Part shown: one piece after another, positions 42,571 through 52,480 of the stretch
How positions within the stretch are numbered: the first letter of the stretch is position 1
How the letters are laid out: every line of letters starts with the position of its first letter
Assembly: GCA_011524905.1 (NCBI GenBank)
Contig: WTJI01000001.1
Location: forward strand, 1 to 64,000
Reading direction: 5' to 3'
Origin: Flavobacteriales bacterium
GTDB lineage: Bacteria; Bacteroidota; Bacteroidia; Flavobacteriales; Flavobacteriaceae
DNA: 64,000 nucleotides
The notes under the pieces: model-generated
Database searches by the model: none
Seen by the model: the letters and a program-made list of their open reading frames with translations, nothing else
What the model was told of the DNA's origin: nothing
Translations under genes and position numbers: made by a program

Positions 42571-43620
42571 TTATAGATTTAATAATTGCTTTAATTTTAT
42601 TTTTCGCTTTTCTTGGTGGTATTTGTCAATTATTCTTTCTCGAGGTGCTTCGGAATTGAATTGATTTATTTCTAACAGTTGTTTTTGAATGGATTCGATA
42701 TCATTCCTGTTGTCAAAAAGTGGTCCTGTTGGCCCAATTGCTTCAGGAATACCAAAGGTTTTTTGGCCCATTGGAATACACCCACATAACATCGCTTCAC
42801 ACAAAACATTGGGCAATCCCTCGATACGTGACGCCTGAAAATATACCTGACTTTTGCTATAAAGCTCCACCAATTCCATTTTGCTTTTTCTTCCCATTAC
42901 TGTTACATTTTCTGGTAAACCTGGTAATTGTGTCACTAGACCTTTGGCGTCGCCAACAATTGTAAATGACCAATTAGGAGTCGCTTTGGCAAGCTCAATA
43001 AATGATAAAATGCCCTTTCTAGTAATCACTTGTCGACTTGAAATAGAAGCAACTGTAATCATTGTACTCTTTTGAGGAGGGCGCATGGGTTTCCAAAAGT
43101 CTGGGTCATATCCAGTCGGCACGACCTCTATTTTATTTGCCAAACTGGGCATCCAATAAAGCAAGCCTGATTCTATGGCATCTCTTTCTTTGGCAAATGG
43201 ACAACCTTCACGTAAACTCGCATCGACCACCCAAATTCTCTTGGCAAGACGGAAAGACCATCTTGCTACCCACTGTCGAACTCCTTTTTTTCGAAAGATT
43301 CCATATTTGTTTGCTCTATCAGAAACAGCATCAAATCCTCCGACAATGACCAGACTATTCCTTTTCCAAAAACGAGCCAATAACAATGGTACTAAGCTGT
43401 GGTAATCTGCAAACCAACATATAAGCTGTTGGCTCGTTGGCATATGTTGCAGAACTGCAACACCTAACAAAAACTGTCGATAGGTAAAAAGTATTGGGTT
43501 TTTTGTGGGTTTATTTTGTAAGGGAATTACTTGGGCACCAAGGTTTTGAATGGCAATAATGTCTTTTAAAACAAAGGTGTTTTCCTCTGGATAAATCAAA
43601 AGGCATTTTGGTGTAGGCAT
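42571..43620 (-). CDS. Glycosyltransferase family 4 protein
   Basis: 349 residues with a GT-B fold. The C-terminal donor site has FQASRIEGLPNVLCEAMLCGCIPMG with the paired Glu (EX7E). The N-terminal half starts TPKCLLIYPEENTFV. It probably transfers a sugar to a surface polysaccharide or glycolipid. It starts 3 bp after GH3 and lies 28 bp before the pyruvyl transferase. Confidence 0.87.
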   Translation of the reverse strand: MPTPKCLLIYPEENTFVLKDIIAIQNLGAQVIPLQNKPTKNPILFTYRQFLLGVAVLQHMPTSQQLICWFADYHSLVPLLLARFWKRNSLVIVGGFDAVSDRANKYGIFRKKGVRQWVARWSFRLAKRIWVVDASLREGCPFAKERDAIESGLLYWMPSLANKIEVVPTGYDPDFWKPMRPPQKSTMITVASISSRQVITRKGILSFIELAKATPNWSFTIVGDAKGLVTQLPGLPENVTVMGRKSKMELVELYSKSQVYFQASRIEGLPNVLCEAMLCGCIPMGQKTFGIPEAIGPTGPLFDNRNDIESIQKQLLEINQFNSEAPRERIIDKYHQEKRKIKLKQLLNL

Positions 43621-43623
43621 GTA

Positions 43624-45105
43624 CTACAGGGAGATTAATTGATTGGCAATGGAGCGGTCATTGGCCAAACGCGGCACTTTGTTTTGCCCACCCAGTTTGC
43701 CGATTGACTTCATATAACTTTCAAATGCTCCTTTTTCTACTGGTGTGACAACCGCTGGTTGCAAAACTTTTCCTTGAATTAAATCATCATAATAAATGTT
43801 CTGTTTACGCATGGCTTCGTCAAGAGCCAAAGCGAATGCAGGAAGGTTTTGTGGTGGTACATCAAAATCAATCAGCCATTCATGGTAGGGCAATCCACTT
43901 TCTGGAGCAATTTCAGGAGCTACTGTAAATTCTCTAACGCTCGCCTGCGTTCCAACTAAAGCCTCTTGTAATGCAGATTCAACCTCTTTGCCAATAACGT
44001 GTTCTCCAAAAGCCGAAATAAAATGCTTGATACGACCACTCACGACCAAACGATATGGATTTTTACTAACAAACTGAACGGTGTCGCCGATATTATATCC
44101 CCACAAACCGGCAGAAGTGTTTAGAATTAAAACATAGTTAACGCCGAGTTCAACCTCTTTCAATTGGATTCGTTTGGGCTGGCTATCAAAGAATGAATCT
44201 GCCGCTATGAATTCATAGAAAATGTCGTTGTTCAGTAAGAGTAAAAGCCCCTCCTGGTCTTGCTGATCTTGATAAGCAAAAAAGCCTTCCGAGGCGGGGA
44301 AAAGTTCTACAGAGTCAATCTTTTTGCCAATCATTTTTTCAAATAACGCTCGATAGGGTCTGTAATTCACCCCACCATAAACAAAAAGGGAAAAGTCAGG
44401 GAAGATTGACCCTATCGGTTTGTTTTCCCGCTGTTGGAGTCTTTCAAAATACATTTGCACCCATGAAGGAATCCCTGCAATCAGTGTCATTTTTTCTTGT
44501 ACAGTTTCATCTACTATGGCATCAACTTTTGTCTCCCAGTCTTCAATACAATTAGTGTCCCAACTTGGCATTCTGTTTTTTTGAAGATAAGACGGCACAT
44601 AATGGGCAACAATTCCTGAAAGGCGTCCATAATCAATCCCGTTTTTTTGCTCAAGTATGGGGCTCCCTTGAAGAAATATCTGCTTTCCAGTTACAAAACT
44701 CGTGTTTCCCGTTTCATTAATATAATTCAAAAGCGCATCTCTAGCTGCGGTAATGTGAGTTGGCATTGAGTCTTTGGTAATGGGAATGTACTTGGCGCCT
44801 GAAGTGGTGCCGCTTGTTTTCGCCAGATAAAGAGGCTGGCCGGGCCACAACACATCTGCTTCCCCCGAGAGAATACGCTCTACATAGTGTCGTATGTCTT
44901 CGTAACTCCTTATGGGTACTCGCTCTTTAAAACTTTTATAATCAACAATTTGATCAAAATTGTGGTCTTGTCCAAAGGCTGTGTTTTTAGCTTTCTGAAT
45001 TAGCTTTAAAAAAGTTTGATCTTGTGCTTTATGTGGGTTTTGAATCCATTTTTGATTTCTTTTTTGAACCCATAGGGCGAAAAGACGGGCTGCGAAACGC
45101 TTCAT
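43624..45105 (-). CDS. GH3-family acyl-adenylating enzyme
   Basis: 493 residues. GH3 fold with ATP-binding LAKTSGTTSGAKYIPIT (about 108-124), LFPASEGFFAYQ and GLWGYNIGDTVQF. In plants GH3 enzymes join amino acids to acyl-adenylates of jasmonate or auxin; bacterial members are frequent in Bacteroidota but lack a known substrate. The ATG overlaps the M23 stop by 4 bp. Its place next to a glycosyltransferase and pyruvyl transferase suggests modification of an envelope component (inference). Confidence 0.9.
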   Translation of the reverse strand: MKRFAARLFALWVQKRNQKWIQNPHKAQDQTFLKLIQKAKNTAFGQDHNFDQIVDYKSFKERVPIRSYEDIRHYVERILSGEADVLWPGQPLYLAKTSGTTSGAKYIPITKDSMPTHITAARDALLNYINETGNTSFVTGKQIFLQGSPILEQKNGIDYGRLSGIVAHYVPSYLQKNRMPSWDTNCIEDWETKVDAIVDETVQEKMTLIAGIPSWVQMYFERLQQRENKPIGSIFPDFSLFVYGGVNYRPYRALFEKMIGKKIDSVELFPASEGFFAYQDQQDQEGLLLLLNNDIFYEFIAADSFFDSQPKRIQLKEVELGVNYVLILNTSAGLWGYNIGDTVQFVSKNPYRLVVSGRIKHFISAFGEHVIGKEVESALQEALVGTQASVREFTVAPEIAPESGLPYHEWLIDFDVPPQNLPAFALALDEAMRKQNIYYDDLIQGKVLQPAVVTPVEKGAFESYMKSIGKLGGQNKVPRLANDRSIANQLISL

Positions 45106-46004
45106 TTCTTTTGTGAGTTTAAAGTCTGAACCTGTTCTTCTCCAAAGTCAATAAAGTGAGTGGGGTTCATTGGATAGCCATCCATCCACATTTCAAAATG
45201 CAGGTGATAACCAGTAGAGTATTCCCCTGTACTACCTGCTGTGGCAATGATCTCCCCTGCCTTAACAGTGTCTCCCTGAGAACGCATAAGACTGGCATTG
45301 TGCTTGTAAACAGATAATAATCCATAAGGGTGTTCTATCATAATTACATAGCCTGTTTCAGCGGTCCACTCTGCGAAAATAACAATTCCTTCAGCTATAG
45401 ATTTTATAGGGCTGTCGGGGGCAAGGACCACATCAACTGCATAATGTTTTTCTTCGGGCAAATATGTCTGAGATAAGTTTCCTTTGGCTGGTGGGAAGAG
45501 CAAGTCAAGCGTTCTATTTCCTTGGGTTTCAATAGGGTTGTACTTATCCTCTTTGGCCACAATTTCCCGAAGTAAAGAATCCTCTTTGTTTGTAGCAACT
45601 AATTGATTTTTAGCGGTTTTTGGTTTTTCCGACCAATCAATAGAATCTAAATCCTCAAAATCCAAATCCCCCACAAGAACCTTTTGAATTCGATCAAGAA
45701 AATTAGTTTGTTGTTGATACAAAACTGTAATTGAGTCCAGTTTATATCGATTTTCTACTGCTGTTTTGTTTAATTCGGAAGATGCTTTGCCAGGAATAAA
45801 CTCCTTTAGGGGCGTTAGTGAAAGCAAGAGGAAAGTAATAGCCAAAAGGCCAGCTAGTCCAAGTGTCGCTGCAATAATCACATTAAGCCTTGATATGCGA
45901 AAATATAGTTGTTCTTCGAAAGTCGTTTCGTTTACAATTACCAATCGATAGCGACTTAGGAGCTTTTTGTATATTTTCTTCCGTAAAGGCAGTTTGTCTT
46001 CCAT
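45102..46004 (-). CDS. M23-family peptidoglycan endopeptidase, membrane-anchored
   Basis: 300 residues. A transmembrane helix (about 36-58, INTERNAL LNVIIAATLGLAGLLAI), a periplasmic coiled/linker part, and a C-terminal LytM domain with intact zinc ligands: HYAVD (HxxxD) and YHLHFEMW (HxH). It cuts peptide cross-links in peptidoglycan. A -7 box TATATTTG (minus, 46020-46013) lies 9 bp before the ATG at 46004. First gene of M23-GH3-GT4-PPT. Confidence 0.9.
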   Translation of the reverse strand: MEDKLPLRKKIYKKLLSRYRLVIVNETTFEEQLYFRISRLNVIIAATLGLAGLLAITFLLLSLTPLKEFIPGKASSELNKTAVENRYKLDSITVLYQQQTNFLDRIQKVLVGDLDFEDLDSIDWSEKPKTAKNQLVATNKEDSLLREIVAKEDKYNPIETQGNRTLDLLFPPAKGNLSQTYLPEEKHYAVDVVLAPDSPIKSIAEGIVIFAEWTAETGYVIMIEHPYGLLSVYKHNASLMRSQGDTVKAGEIIATAGSTGEYSTGYHLHFEMWMDGYPMNPTHFIDFGEEQVQTLNSQKK

Positions 46005-46095
46005 TGTTAGAGCAAATATACACAATAGCCTTTTGGAAGCACGTATTTGTATTCATGGCTATTTGCTATTTTTAGTTACCTTTGAGGTATAAAGA

Positions 46096-46293
46096 ATGCT
46101 TATGTTTTGTAACCAAATATTTTTGGGGATGATTGGCGCCCCGCAGGTTATTCTTATTGTAGTTGTCGTTTTATTGCTCTTTGGAGGAAGAAAAATCCCT
46201 GAATTGATGCGTGGCCTAGGTAGTGGTATCAAAGAATTCAAAGCTGCCACCAAAGAGGAAGAGGACAAAGACACCTCCGAAGATAAAAAATAG
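46096..46293 (+). CDS. tatA: Sec-independent protein translocase subunit TatA
   Basis: 65 residues. One membrane helix (VILIVVVVLLLFGGRKIPEL) ending in the conserved FGxxKIPEL-type hinge, then an amphipathic helix and an acidic tail. TatA forms the pore of the Tat system for folded proteins. An exact -7 box TACCTTTG at 46077-46084 precedes the ATG by 11 bp. tatC is not adjacent. Confidence 0.93.
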   Translation: MLMFCNQIFLGMIGAPQVILIVVVVLLLFGGRKIPELMRGLGSGIKEFKAATKEEEDKDTSEDKK

Positions 46294-46300
46294 CAAACGC

Positions 46301-47272
46301 TTAATTTTTGAACTGGATTGAACGAATAATCGTTTCTAACTCGAACATATATTCTCTTTTGTTTACTGAAGGAGCAAAAGCAAATCCTTCTAGTGCCAAC
46401 CAGCGGTTGTTGATACTATCCTTTAGTAAATAGTTGACAAATGGCCCAGCCATATAGTCGTTAGAAACACTCCACATTCCTTTTGTTAGCAAAGCAGGTC
46501 TCTCGGCCAATTGAGTCTTATAATAATACGGTCTGTATGTCTCTTCTGTTGACATATGTGTGTTTGGCAGCCGCCCTGGAATATATAAACGACCAATAGA
46601 ATCTCGTATCTTCAGTATGCTTTTGCTTGTGATGCCTGCCTTTTTCTGTAGGGGAAGCGTATAGGCAATTACGTTTAAATGGCCCTTAGGAATCTCCTTT
46701 TGTATCCAAATGAAATTGGAATCTTTCTTAAATTCCTTATAGGCTGTGGGATATAGCAACTCAACCCCAAAAGCAGCATTCAAAGTCTTCGTTTTAGCTG
46801 GGGATTTTCTCATTCTACGACGCTTCTCATTGCGTTCGTTTTCAACTATAGTTGCTGTGATTAAGCGGGCGTTTTCTTTAAAATAAAAAGCTTGTACTTC
46901 TGCGTCTTCGCCCTTTATTTCTGAAACGACTTGTGGTTTCGCAAAAAGATCTTGATAAATTTGGGTGCCAGAAGTACTGTCTTTCACAAACATTAGGATG
47001 TTTCTGCTATGTTTGACAAAACCGTTAAAAAGCTTGGGAGGTAAATAAGTAACAGTAAATTTTGGTTCAACCAGTGGTAGCCCTTCGTACTCTTCTTGGA
47101 GTACGCTTTTTACTTGTGTGCCAAGTGGCCCATTCCAGTCATTCTGTGGCATAACGACTGTAACGGTATTGATTCGTCCACTGGAGTCTGGAAGTAGGCG
47201 TGGTCCTGTTTTGGAGCTATTACAACTAAAACACACCAAGACCAGTGCCAATAAAACATGTTGTTTTTTCAT
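46301..47272 (-). CDS. DUF4837 lipoprotein
   Basis: 323 residues, signal ending VCFSC (lipobox, about Cys16). The body has the DUF4837 features I recognise: RINTVTVVMPQNDWNGPLG near the start, NILMFVKD and a C-terminal WLALEGFAFAPSVNKREYMFELETI. Function unknown; periplasm/outer membrane by the lipobox. It stands alone on the minus strand with a 52-bp gap to pgk. Confidence 0.83.
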   Translation of the reverse strand: MKKQHVLLALVLVCFSCNSSKTGPRLLPDSSGRINTVTVVMPQNDWNGPLGTQVKSVLQEEYEGLPLVEPKFTVTYLPPKLFNGFVKHSRNILMFVKDSTSGTQIYQDLFAKPQVVSEIKGEDAEVQAFYFKENARLITATIVENERNEKRRRMRKSPAKTKTLNAAFGVELLYPTAYKEFKKDSNFIWIQKEIPKGHLNVIAYTLPLQKKAGITSKSILKIRDSIGRLYIPGRLPNTHMSTEETYRPYYYKTQLAERPALLTKGMWSVSNDYMAGPFVNYLLKDSINNRWLALEGFAFAPSVNKREYMFELETIIRSIQFKN

Positions 47273-47324
47273 ATTCTGTTTTTCTTGTACATCATGGGCA
47301 TGCTTTTACTTGGCTGAATCAAAG

Positions 47325-48509
47325 TTAGATAAGTGCTGCAATTCCTGGAAGCTGCTTTCCTTCCAAGCTTTCTAACATCGCACCCCCTCCTGTTGACACA
47401 TAGCTCATTTGATTTTCTAATCCAAACTGCTTAACGGCAGCGACGGAATCCCCTCCGCCAACGAGTGAAAAGGCTCCTTCTTTCGTACTTTTAGCCACAC
47501 TCTCTCCAAGGCCAATGGTCCCTTTTGAAAAAGGTTCCAATTCAAAAACGCCTAAGGGCCCATTCCATAGGATCGTCTTAGCTTGCATAACAATCGTGTC
47601 AAAATGGGCCAAACTGTTTGGTCCACAGTCTAGGGCCATCCAATTGTCAGGGATCTGATCTACGGAGCAGTAATTTGTGCTGGCATTGACGTCAAACGCA
47701 TCCGCAATTTTAACATCTGTTGGCAGGTGTACACGCACATTCTTAGCAGCCGCCTTCTCTAGCAAGCTTAAGGCTGTTTCTTTTAGGTCTGGTTCACAAA
47801 TGGAATCCCCTATTTTACCTCCTTGAGCATGAATAAAAGTATATACCATCCCACCGCCAATAATGAGGTCATCAATTTTATCCAATAGACTTTCTAAAAT
47901 GGAAAGCTTTGATGACACCTTTGCGCCGCCAATGATAGCCAGTACGGGTTTTTCACCCTTATCCATCAACTGCGAAATGGCTTCAACTTCCTTTCTCATC
48001 AACAAACCGAAATATTTATCATTGGGGAAATAATCGGCTATGATTGCAGTGGAAGCATGTGCCCTGTGCGCAGTACCAAAGGCATCATTCACATAAGCGT
48101 CGCCTAGCTCGGCCAAAGCTTTTGCAAAGACCTTGTCGCCTTTGGTCTCTTCTCGGTGAAACCGCAGGTTTTCCATCAAGATTACTTCACCAGACTTAAG
48201 ACTTGAAACACGGTCAACAGCCTGTTTTCCAGTCGTTTGACTGCTGAAGTGAATTTTTTGTCCTAAAATATCGCTGCATTTAGAAACAATATGGGACAAA
48301 GACAGGTCGGGATCTTGACCTTTCGGACGTCCCAGATGAGATAGTAAGACGCACTTTGCCCCTTGCTTAATAAGTGTCTTTATTGTTGGCATGGCAGCAC
48401 GAATCCGCGTATCGTCTGTTACTTCCAGTTTTTCGTTGAGCGGTACATTAAAATCAACCCTGACAATTACCGTTTTTCCTCTAAAGTTCTTCTCTTCAAT
48501 TCGTTTCAT
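47325..48509 (-). CDS. pgk: Phosphoglycerate kinase
   Basis: 394 residues from the ATG at 48509. RVDFNVPL, LSHLGRPKG, IGGAKVSSK and the ATP-binding GGGDSVAAV are all present. It converts 1,3-bisphosphoglycerate to 3-phosphoglycerate with formation of ATP. A -7 box TATTTTTG (minus, 48535-48528) lies about 19 bp before the ATG, so an upstream in-frame start at 48551 is rejected. Confidence 0.97.
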   Translation of the reverse strand: MKRIEEKNFRGKTVIVRVDFNVPLNEKLEVTDDTRIRAAMPTIKTLIKQGAKCVLLSHLGRPKGQDPDLSLSHIVSKCSDILGQKIHFSSQTTGKQAVDRVSSLKSGEVILMENLRFHREETKGDKVFAKALAELGDAYVNDAFGTAHRAHASTAIIADYFPNDKYFGLLMRKEVEAISQLMDKGEKPVLAIIGGAKVSSKLSILESLLDKIDDLIIGGGMVYTFIHAQGGKIGDSICEPDLKETALSLLEKAAAKNVRVHLPTDVKIADAFDVNASTNYCSVDQIPDNWMALDCGPNSLAHFDTIVMQAKTILWNGPLGVFELEPFSKGTIGLGESVAKSTKEGAFSLVGGGDSVAAVKQFGLENQMSYVSTGGGAMLESLEGKQLPGIAALI

Positions 48510-48639
48510 TCGCACTAAATTATTTCGCAAAAATAAGATTATTTCTAGCATTCTTGTTTTCGATTGGCTGATTAAAATGTATAATTAAGACTTCTGATCC
48601 TTTCATTCATTCGGTGCGTCATTTTACTATCTTTAGCGC

Positions 48640-49767
48640 ATGGAAAACCGGTACCATATAGGCCATGCTAAGTTGACAAATGTGCTTGAAAAGCAAGTGA
48701 AAAGCGGTCAATTGCCTCATTCTCAGCTTTTTGTAGACTCAGGTGGTTATGGGGGTTTTCCTCTTGCTTTGTCGCTAAGTGAATTCATACTGAACCCAAA
48801 TGCACCGCAAAGCCAAACGCATATTCAAGATCATCCTGACCTTCATTGCGTTTATCCGACCTTAACTATTGGCAAGGGTAAGAGTAATTCTTGGGATGAA
48901 GCATGGCGAGAATTTTGCGCAGATAGCCCTTATGCGGCAGTGCATGATTGGATGGCTCGTTTGGAATCAGGCAACAAGCAAGGCTCAATTCGAGTAGATG
49001 CCATTATGGAAATGCATCGTAAGGCTTCCTTGAAAGCCTTTTCTGGAAAAAATAAAGTGTTTATCATTTGGGGGGCGGATTTTATCCTTGAGTCGGCCGC
49101 CAATAAACTTCTGAAACTGCTAGAAGAGCCTCCTAAGAATACCTATTTTATACTCATTGCTGCGTATACAGACAACATCCTTGCAACCATACTTTCGCGC
49201 TGTCAAATAACAAAATTGCCACCATTGAACGATCATGAAATGCTGTCTCAGGCACAAAAAGACTATCCTTCTCAAAAGCAATTAATTGATATCATAGGCG
49301 CATCCAATGGCAGTTGGAGGCGATTGGTGCACACTGTTGAGAATATGGAAGAAATAAGAGAGCTTGAGCAACTCTGGGTAGAAGGACTGCGTTTGGCTTT
49401 TCGCGCACGGGGTAATAAAAAAATTGTTTTATCACTATTTGAATGGGGACAAACCATTTCCCAAAAATCAAGGGAGTCTCAGAAGTATTTTTTGCTTTTT
49501 GGCTTAGACATCATTAGAAGCGCACTAATGGTGCAATACAAAGCGAAATCAATTCAACGCTTTGTCAGTTTTACAGGCTTTAACCTTGACAAATTTGCTG
49601 TGTACGTCCACAGCGAAAACATTCTAGAATTAAAAAAGTTGTTTGAAGAAAGCTACTACGAACTGGTTAGAAATGCCAATCCTAAAATTTTATTTAGTTG
49701 TTTTTCGCTAAAACTGTCACGACTTCTCAACAAGAAAGAATCAACATTTTTGGAAAATGTAGATTAA
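48640..49767 (+). CDS. holB: DNA polymerase III subunit delta-prime
   Basis: 375 residues. AAA+ clamp-loader features: AANKLLKLLEEPPKNTYFIL and the sensor-1/SRC motif ILSRCQITKLPPL. The P-loop is degenerate (SGGYGGF without the Lys-Ser/Thr), as expected for delta-prime, which does not hydrolyse ATP. TATCTTTA (48628-48635) is a near -7 box just upstream. Its 3' end overlaps the convergent methyltransferase by 27 bp. Confidence 0.88.
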   Translation: MENRYHIGHAKLTNVLEKQVKSGQLPHSQLFVDSGGYGGFPLALSLSEFILNPNAPQSQTHIQDHPDLHCVYPTLTIGKGKSNSWDEAWREFCADSPYAAVHDWMARLESGNKQGSIRVDAIMEMHRKASLKAFSGKNKVFIIWGADFILESAANKLLKLLEEPPKNTYFILIAAYTDNILATILSRCQITKLPPLNDHEMLSQAQKDYPSQKQLIDIIGASNGSWRRLVHTVENMEEIRELEQLWVEGLRLAFRARGNKKIVLSLFEWGQTISQKSRESQKYFLLFGLDIIRSALMVQYKAKSIQRFVSFTGFNLDKFAVYVHSENILELKKLFEESYYELVRNANPKILFSCFSLKLSRLLNKKESTFLENVD

Positions 49768-50589
49768 TGAAGAATAATTTCCTGTTTTTCGAGCAGAAAG
49801 ATTTGATTTCATTCCATTCCAAAAAGCTCTTAGCCAGCGAAAAGAACTCTTTTTATAACCTTCACTCAGCAATGAAACATAAAACGCATCTAATGGCAAT
49901 GGGTAAGTCCCTTTGAGCACGAAACCAAAGTGCTCGAGTTTGCTCTTGATGCCTTGCGGTGTAAAATGCCACAAATGCCTTGGCACATCCCAAGCTGCCC
50001 AGTGTGCACCATAAACTTGGGCGTCTTTCGCATTTGGGTTTGGCAAAGCAAGAACGAGCAGGCCTTGTTGCCTAAGAGACTGGTGAAAAAGGGATATTGC
50101 ACGGTCAACATCTGGAATATGCTCTAAAACATGCCAAAGGGTTATCATGTTATAGACACTTTTTTTCTTTGAAAGTGTATCCAATGTAACAACAGAAACG
50201 CCTCTTTCTTTTACAACGGCTTCGGCTGATTTGTAGGGCTCATACCCTTGAACTTGGTAGCCTTTGTCTTGTAAGTGCACCAGAAAGTCACCAATCCCGC
50301 AGCCATAGTCTAAAACAGTAGCCTTTTTAGGCAGCATAGGTGTCAAAAGGCGACACTTATAGGAAAGCGCTTGGGACTGTGCTAGCCGATAAAAAAAGCC
50401 AAAAAACCCTGCTTTGTTTTTTTGATGAGAAGCATATTTCTTTCCGCCATAATAATTGTCTAACCTGCTTACATCAACACCCGTAGTCTGCCCCACCTGA
50501 TTCGATGCATCCCACGAAACCGAAAAAGACTCCTGGGTTAAAAAATGGTCTACAATGGTTGAAGGTCTTGTGGGGTTCTTCTCGTTCAT
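49741..50589 (-). CDS. Class I SAM-dependent methyltransferase
   Basis: 282 residues. Motif I VLDYGCGIGDFLVHL, motif with NMITLWHVLEHIPDVDRAI and LPNPNAKDAQVYG typical of the type 11/23 methyltransferases acting on small molecules or lipids. The ATG at 50589 is preferred to a GTG at 50601, which lies inside the parS-like site. Located directly downstream of mnmG. Confidence 0.86.
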   Translation of the reverse strand: MNEKNPTRPSTIVDHFLTQESFSVSWDASNQVGQTTGVDVSRLDNYYGGKKYASHQKNKAGFFGFFYRLAQSQALSYKCRLLTPMLPKKATVLDYGCGIGDFLVHLQDKGYQVQGYEPYKSAEAVVKERGVSVVTLDTLSKKKSVYNMITLWHVLEHIPDVDRAISLFHQSLRQQGLLVLALPNPNAKDAQVYGAHWAAWDVPRHLWHFTPQGIKSKLEHFGFVLKGTYPLPLDAFYVSLLSEGYKKSSFRWLRAFWNGMKSNLSARKTGNYSSLIYIFQKC

Positions 50590-50593
50590 AAGA

Positions 50594-50609
50594 TGTTCCA
50601 CGTGAAACT
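50594..50609. other. parS-like site (14/16)
   Basis: TGTTCCACGTGAAACT matches the bacterial parS consensus TGTTTCACGTGAAACA at 14 of 16 positions and keeps the central CACGTG. It lies between the mnmG stop codon and the methyltransferase start. A second site is at 52492-52507. ParB would bind here to load SMC and segregate the origin region. Confidence 0.75.
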
Positions 50610-52480
50610 TAGCGGTTTAAGTGCACCAATAGCACGGCAATGTCGCTAGGGTTTATACCGCTTATCCGTGAGGCTTGTGCTAAATTTATAGGCTGGATGG
50701 CTGTTAGCTTTTCTTTTGCCTCGTGGGATAAGGAAGCTAGATCACCATAATTAAAATCCAGGGGGATTTTTACAGCATCAAGCTTTTTCATTTTTTTTGC
50801 CAAGGCAACCTCTTTGTCGATATAACCTTGGTACTTTACTTGAATTTCTGCCTGCTCAAAAGCAAGATCGTCTATCGATGCTGATTGTACGTAATCGTCT
50901 ACTATGCTAAAAGCGTAAAGATCGTTGCGATCAATATAAGGTCGCGCCAACAACTTATGGAGCTTATCGGATTGCTTAACCCTCGGTGCTCTCTTTTTGT
51001 CTAAAAGCGTGTTTACCTCTTTTGGATCAAAACTGGTTTGAACAAGAAATTGCTTGATTAATTGGACTTGTTCTTGCTTTTTGTTAAAGGCTTGATAAGC
51101 TGAGTCGCCTATAAGACCCAATTCATGGGCTAAAGGGGTAAGCCTTATATCTGCATTGTCTTGTCTTAAAAGCGTTCTGTATTCTGCTCTGGAGGTAAAC
51201 ATTCTATAAGGCTCTTCTGTGCCCTTTGTAATGAGGTCGTCGATTAAAACGCCTATGTAGGCCTGTTCCCGCCCGAGGACTAGCGCATCCTGACCATGAA
51301 CACGTTGGTGGGCATTTATGCCGGCCATGAGGCCTTGGGCTGCCGCTTCTTCATATCCTGTTGTGCCGTTAATTTGACCCGCAAAGAATAAATTATTTAC
51401 CAACTTGGTTTCTAGGCTATGCGAGAGCTGTGTTGGGGGAAAATAATCGTATTCGATGGCATAACCAGGACGAAAGAATTTAACGTTTTCAAAGCCTTTA
51501 ACCTTTTTTAATGCTTCATACTGAATGTCTTCAGGCAGTGATGTTGAAAATCCGTTGACGTAGACCTCTACCGTGTCCCATCCTTCTGGTTCAACAAAAA
51601 TTTGATGTCTGTCTTTGTCGCTAAAACGGTTAATCTTATCCTCAATAGATGGGCAATATCGTGGCCCAGTGCTCGTGATGCTACCATTAAACATGGGAGA
51701 ACGGTCGAAACCATCTCTAAGGGTGCTATGCACAGAAGGATCTGTGTAAGTAATATAACAGGAACGTTGTTGCTGTAGGGGTTTGGTTTGATTAGAGTAG
51801 GAAAATTTTTGTGGCATCTCATCTCCTGCTTGTTCTTCCATTACCGACAAGTCAAGCGATCGGCCGTCGACACGAGGTGGGGTGCCTGTTTTCATTCTAC
51901 CAGAATCGAAACCTAATGCTGTGAGATTCTCTGTAAGACCAAAAGAAGCTGATTCTCCAGCTCGACCCCCTCCAAAATTTTTCTCACCTATGTGGATAAG
52001 ACCATTCAGAAACGTTCCATTGGTAAGAACTACAGCGCGGCTGTAAATTTTCATGCCTAATTGTGTTTCAACACCGACAACTTTGTCCCCTTCAACGATT
52101 AATTGATGCACCATCTCTTGGTAAAAATCAAGATTGGAGGTTTTTTCTAAATATTGTCTCCAGGTCAGAGTGAATAGCGCCCTATCTGATTGTACCCTTG
52201 GCGACCACATAGCAGGACCCTTAGAGCGATTGAGCATTTTAAATTGGATAGCAGATAAGTCAGAGACAATTCCACTATACCCGCCCAGGGCATCTATCTC
52301 TCGAACAATTTGGCCTTTGGCTATTCCGCCCATGGCTGGGTTGCAACTCATTTGACCAAGGGTTTGGAGGTTCATGGTGATGAGAAGGGTTTTAGACCCC
52401 ATGTTGGCGGCGGCGGCGGCTGCCTCACAGCCTGCATGACCTCCGCCCACAACGATGACATCGTATTTTTGATTAAACAT
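50609..52480 (-). CDS. mnmG: tRNA uridine-5-carboxymethylaminomethyl modification enzyme MnmG (GidA)
   Basis: 623 residues. FAD-binding VVGGGHAGCEAAAAAANMG (11-29), RNRSKGPAMWSPRVQSDR-type MnmG core and the C-terminal helical domain. With MnmE it makes cmnm5U at the wobble position of certain tRNAs. Start ATG at 52480 overlaps ybeY by 8 bp. The gene is bracketed by two parS-like sites; in many bacteria gidA lies near the origin. Confidence 0.97.
   Translation of the reverse strand: MFNQKYDVIVVGGGHAGCEAAAAAANMGSKTLLITMNLQTLGQMSCNPAMGGIAKGQIVREIDALGGYSGIVSDLSAIQFKMLNRSKGPAMWSPRVQSDRALFTLTWRQYLEKTSNLDFYQEMVHQLIVEGDKVVGVETQLGMKIYSRAVVLTNGTFLNGLIHIGEKNFGGGRAGESASFGLTENLTALGFDSGRMKTGTPPRVDGRSLDLSVMEEQAGDEMPQKFSYSNQTKPLQQQRSCYITYTDPSVHSTLRDGFDRSPMFNGSITSTGPRYCPSIEDKINRFSDKDRHQIFVEPEGWDTVEVYVNGFSTSLPEDIQYEALKKVKGFENVKFFRPGYAIEYDYFPPTQLSHSLETKLVNNLFFAGQINGTTGYEEAAAQGLMAGINAHQRVHGQDALVLGREQAYIGVLIDDLITKGTEEPYRMFTSRAEYRTLLRQDNADIRLTPLAHELGLIGDSAYQAFNKKQEQVQLIKQFLVQTSFDPKEVNTLLDKKRAPRVKQSDKLHKLLARPYIDRNDLYAFSIVDDYVQSASIDDLAFEQAEIQVKYQGYIDKEVALAKKMKKLDAVKIPLDFNYGDLASLSHEAKEKLTAIQPINLAQASRISGINPSDIAVLLVHLNR

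Noticed and set aside
36152-46004. ABC exporter plus glycosyltransferase/pyruvyl transferase region as a genomic island
   Set aside because: No integrase, tRNA-associated repeat, transposase or sharp composition change seen; promoters and overlaps look like the rest of the window.
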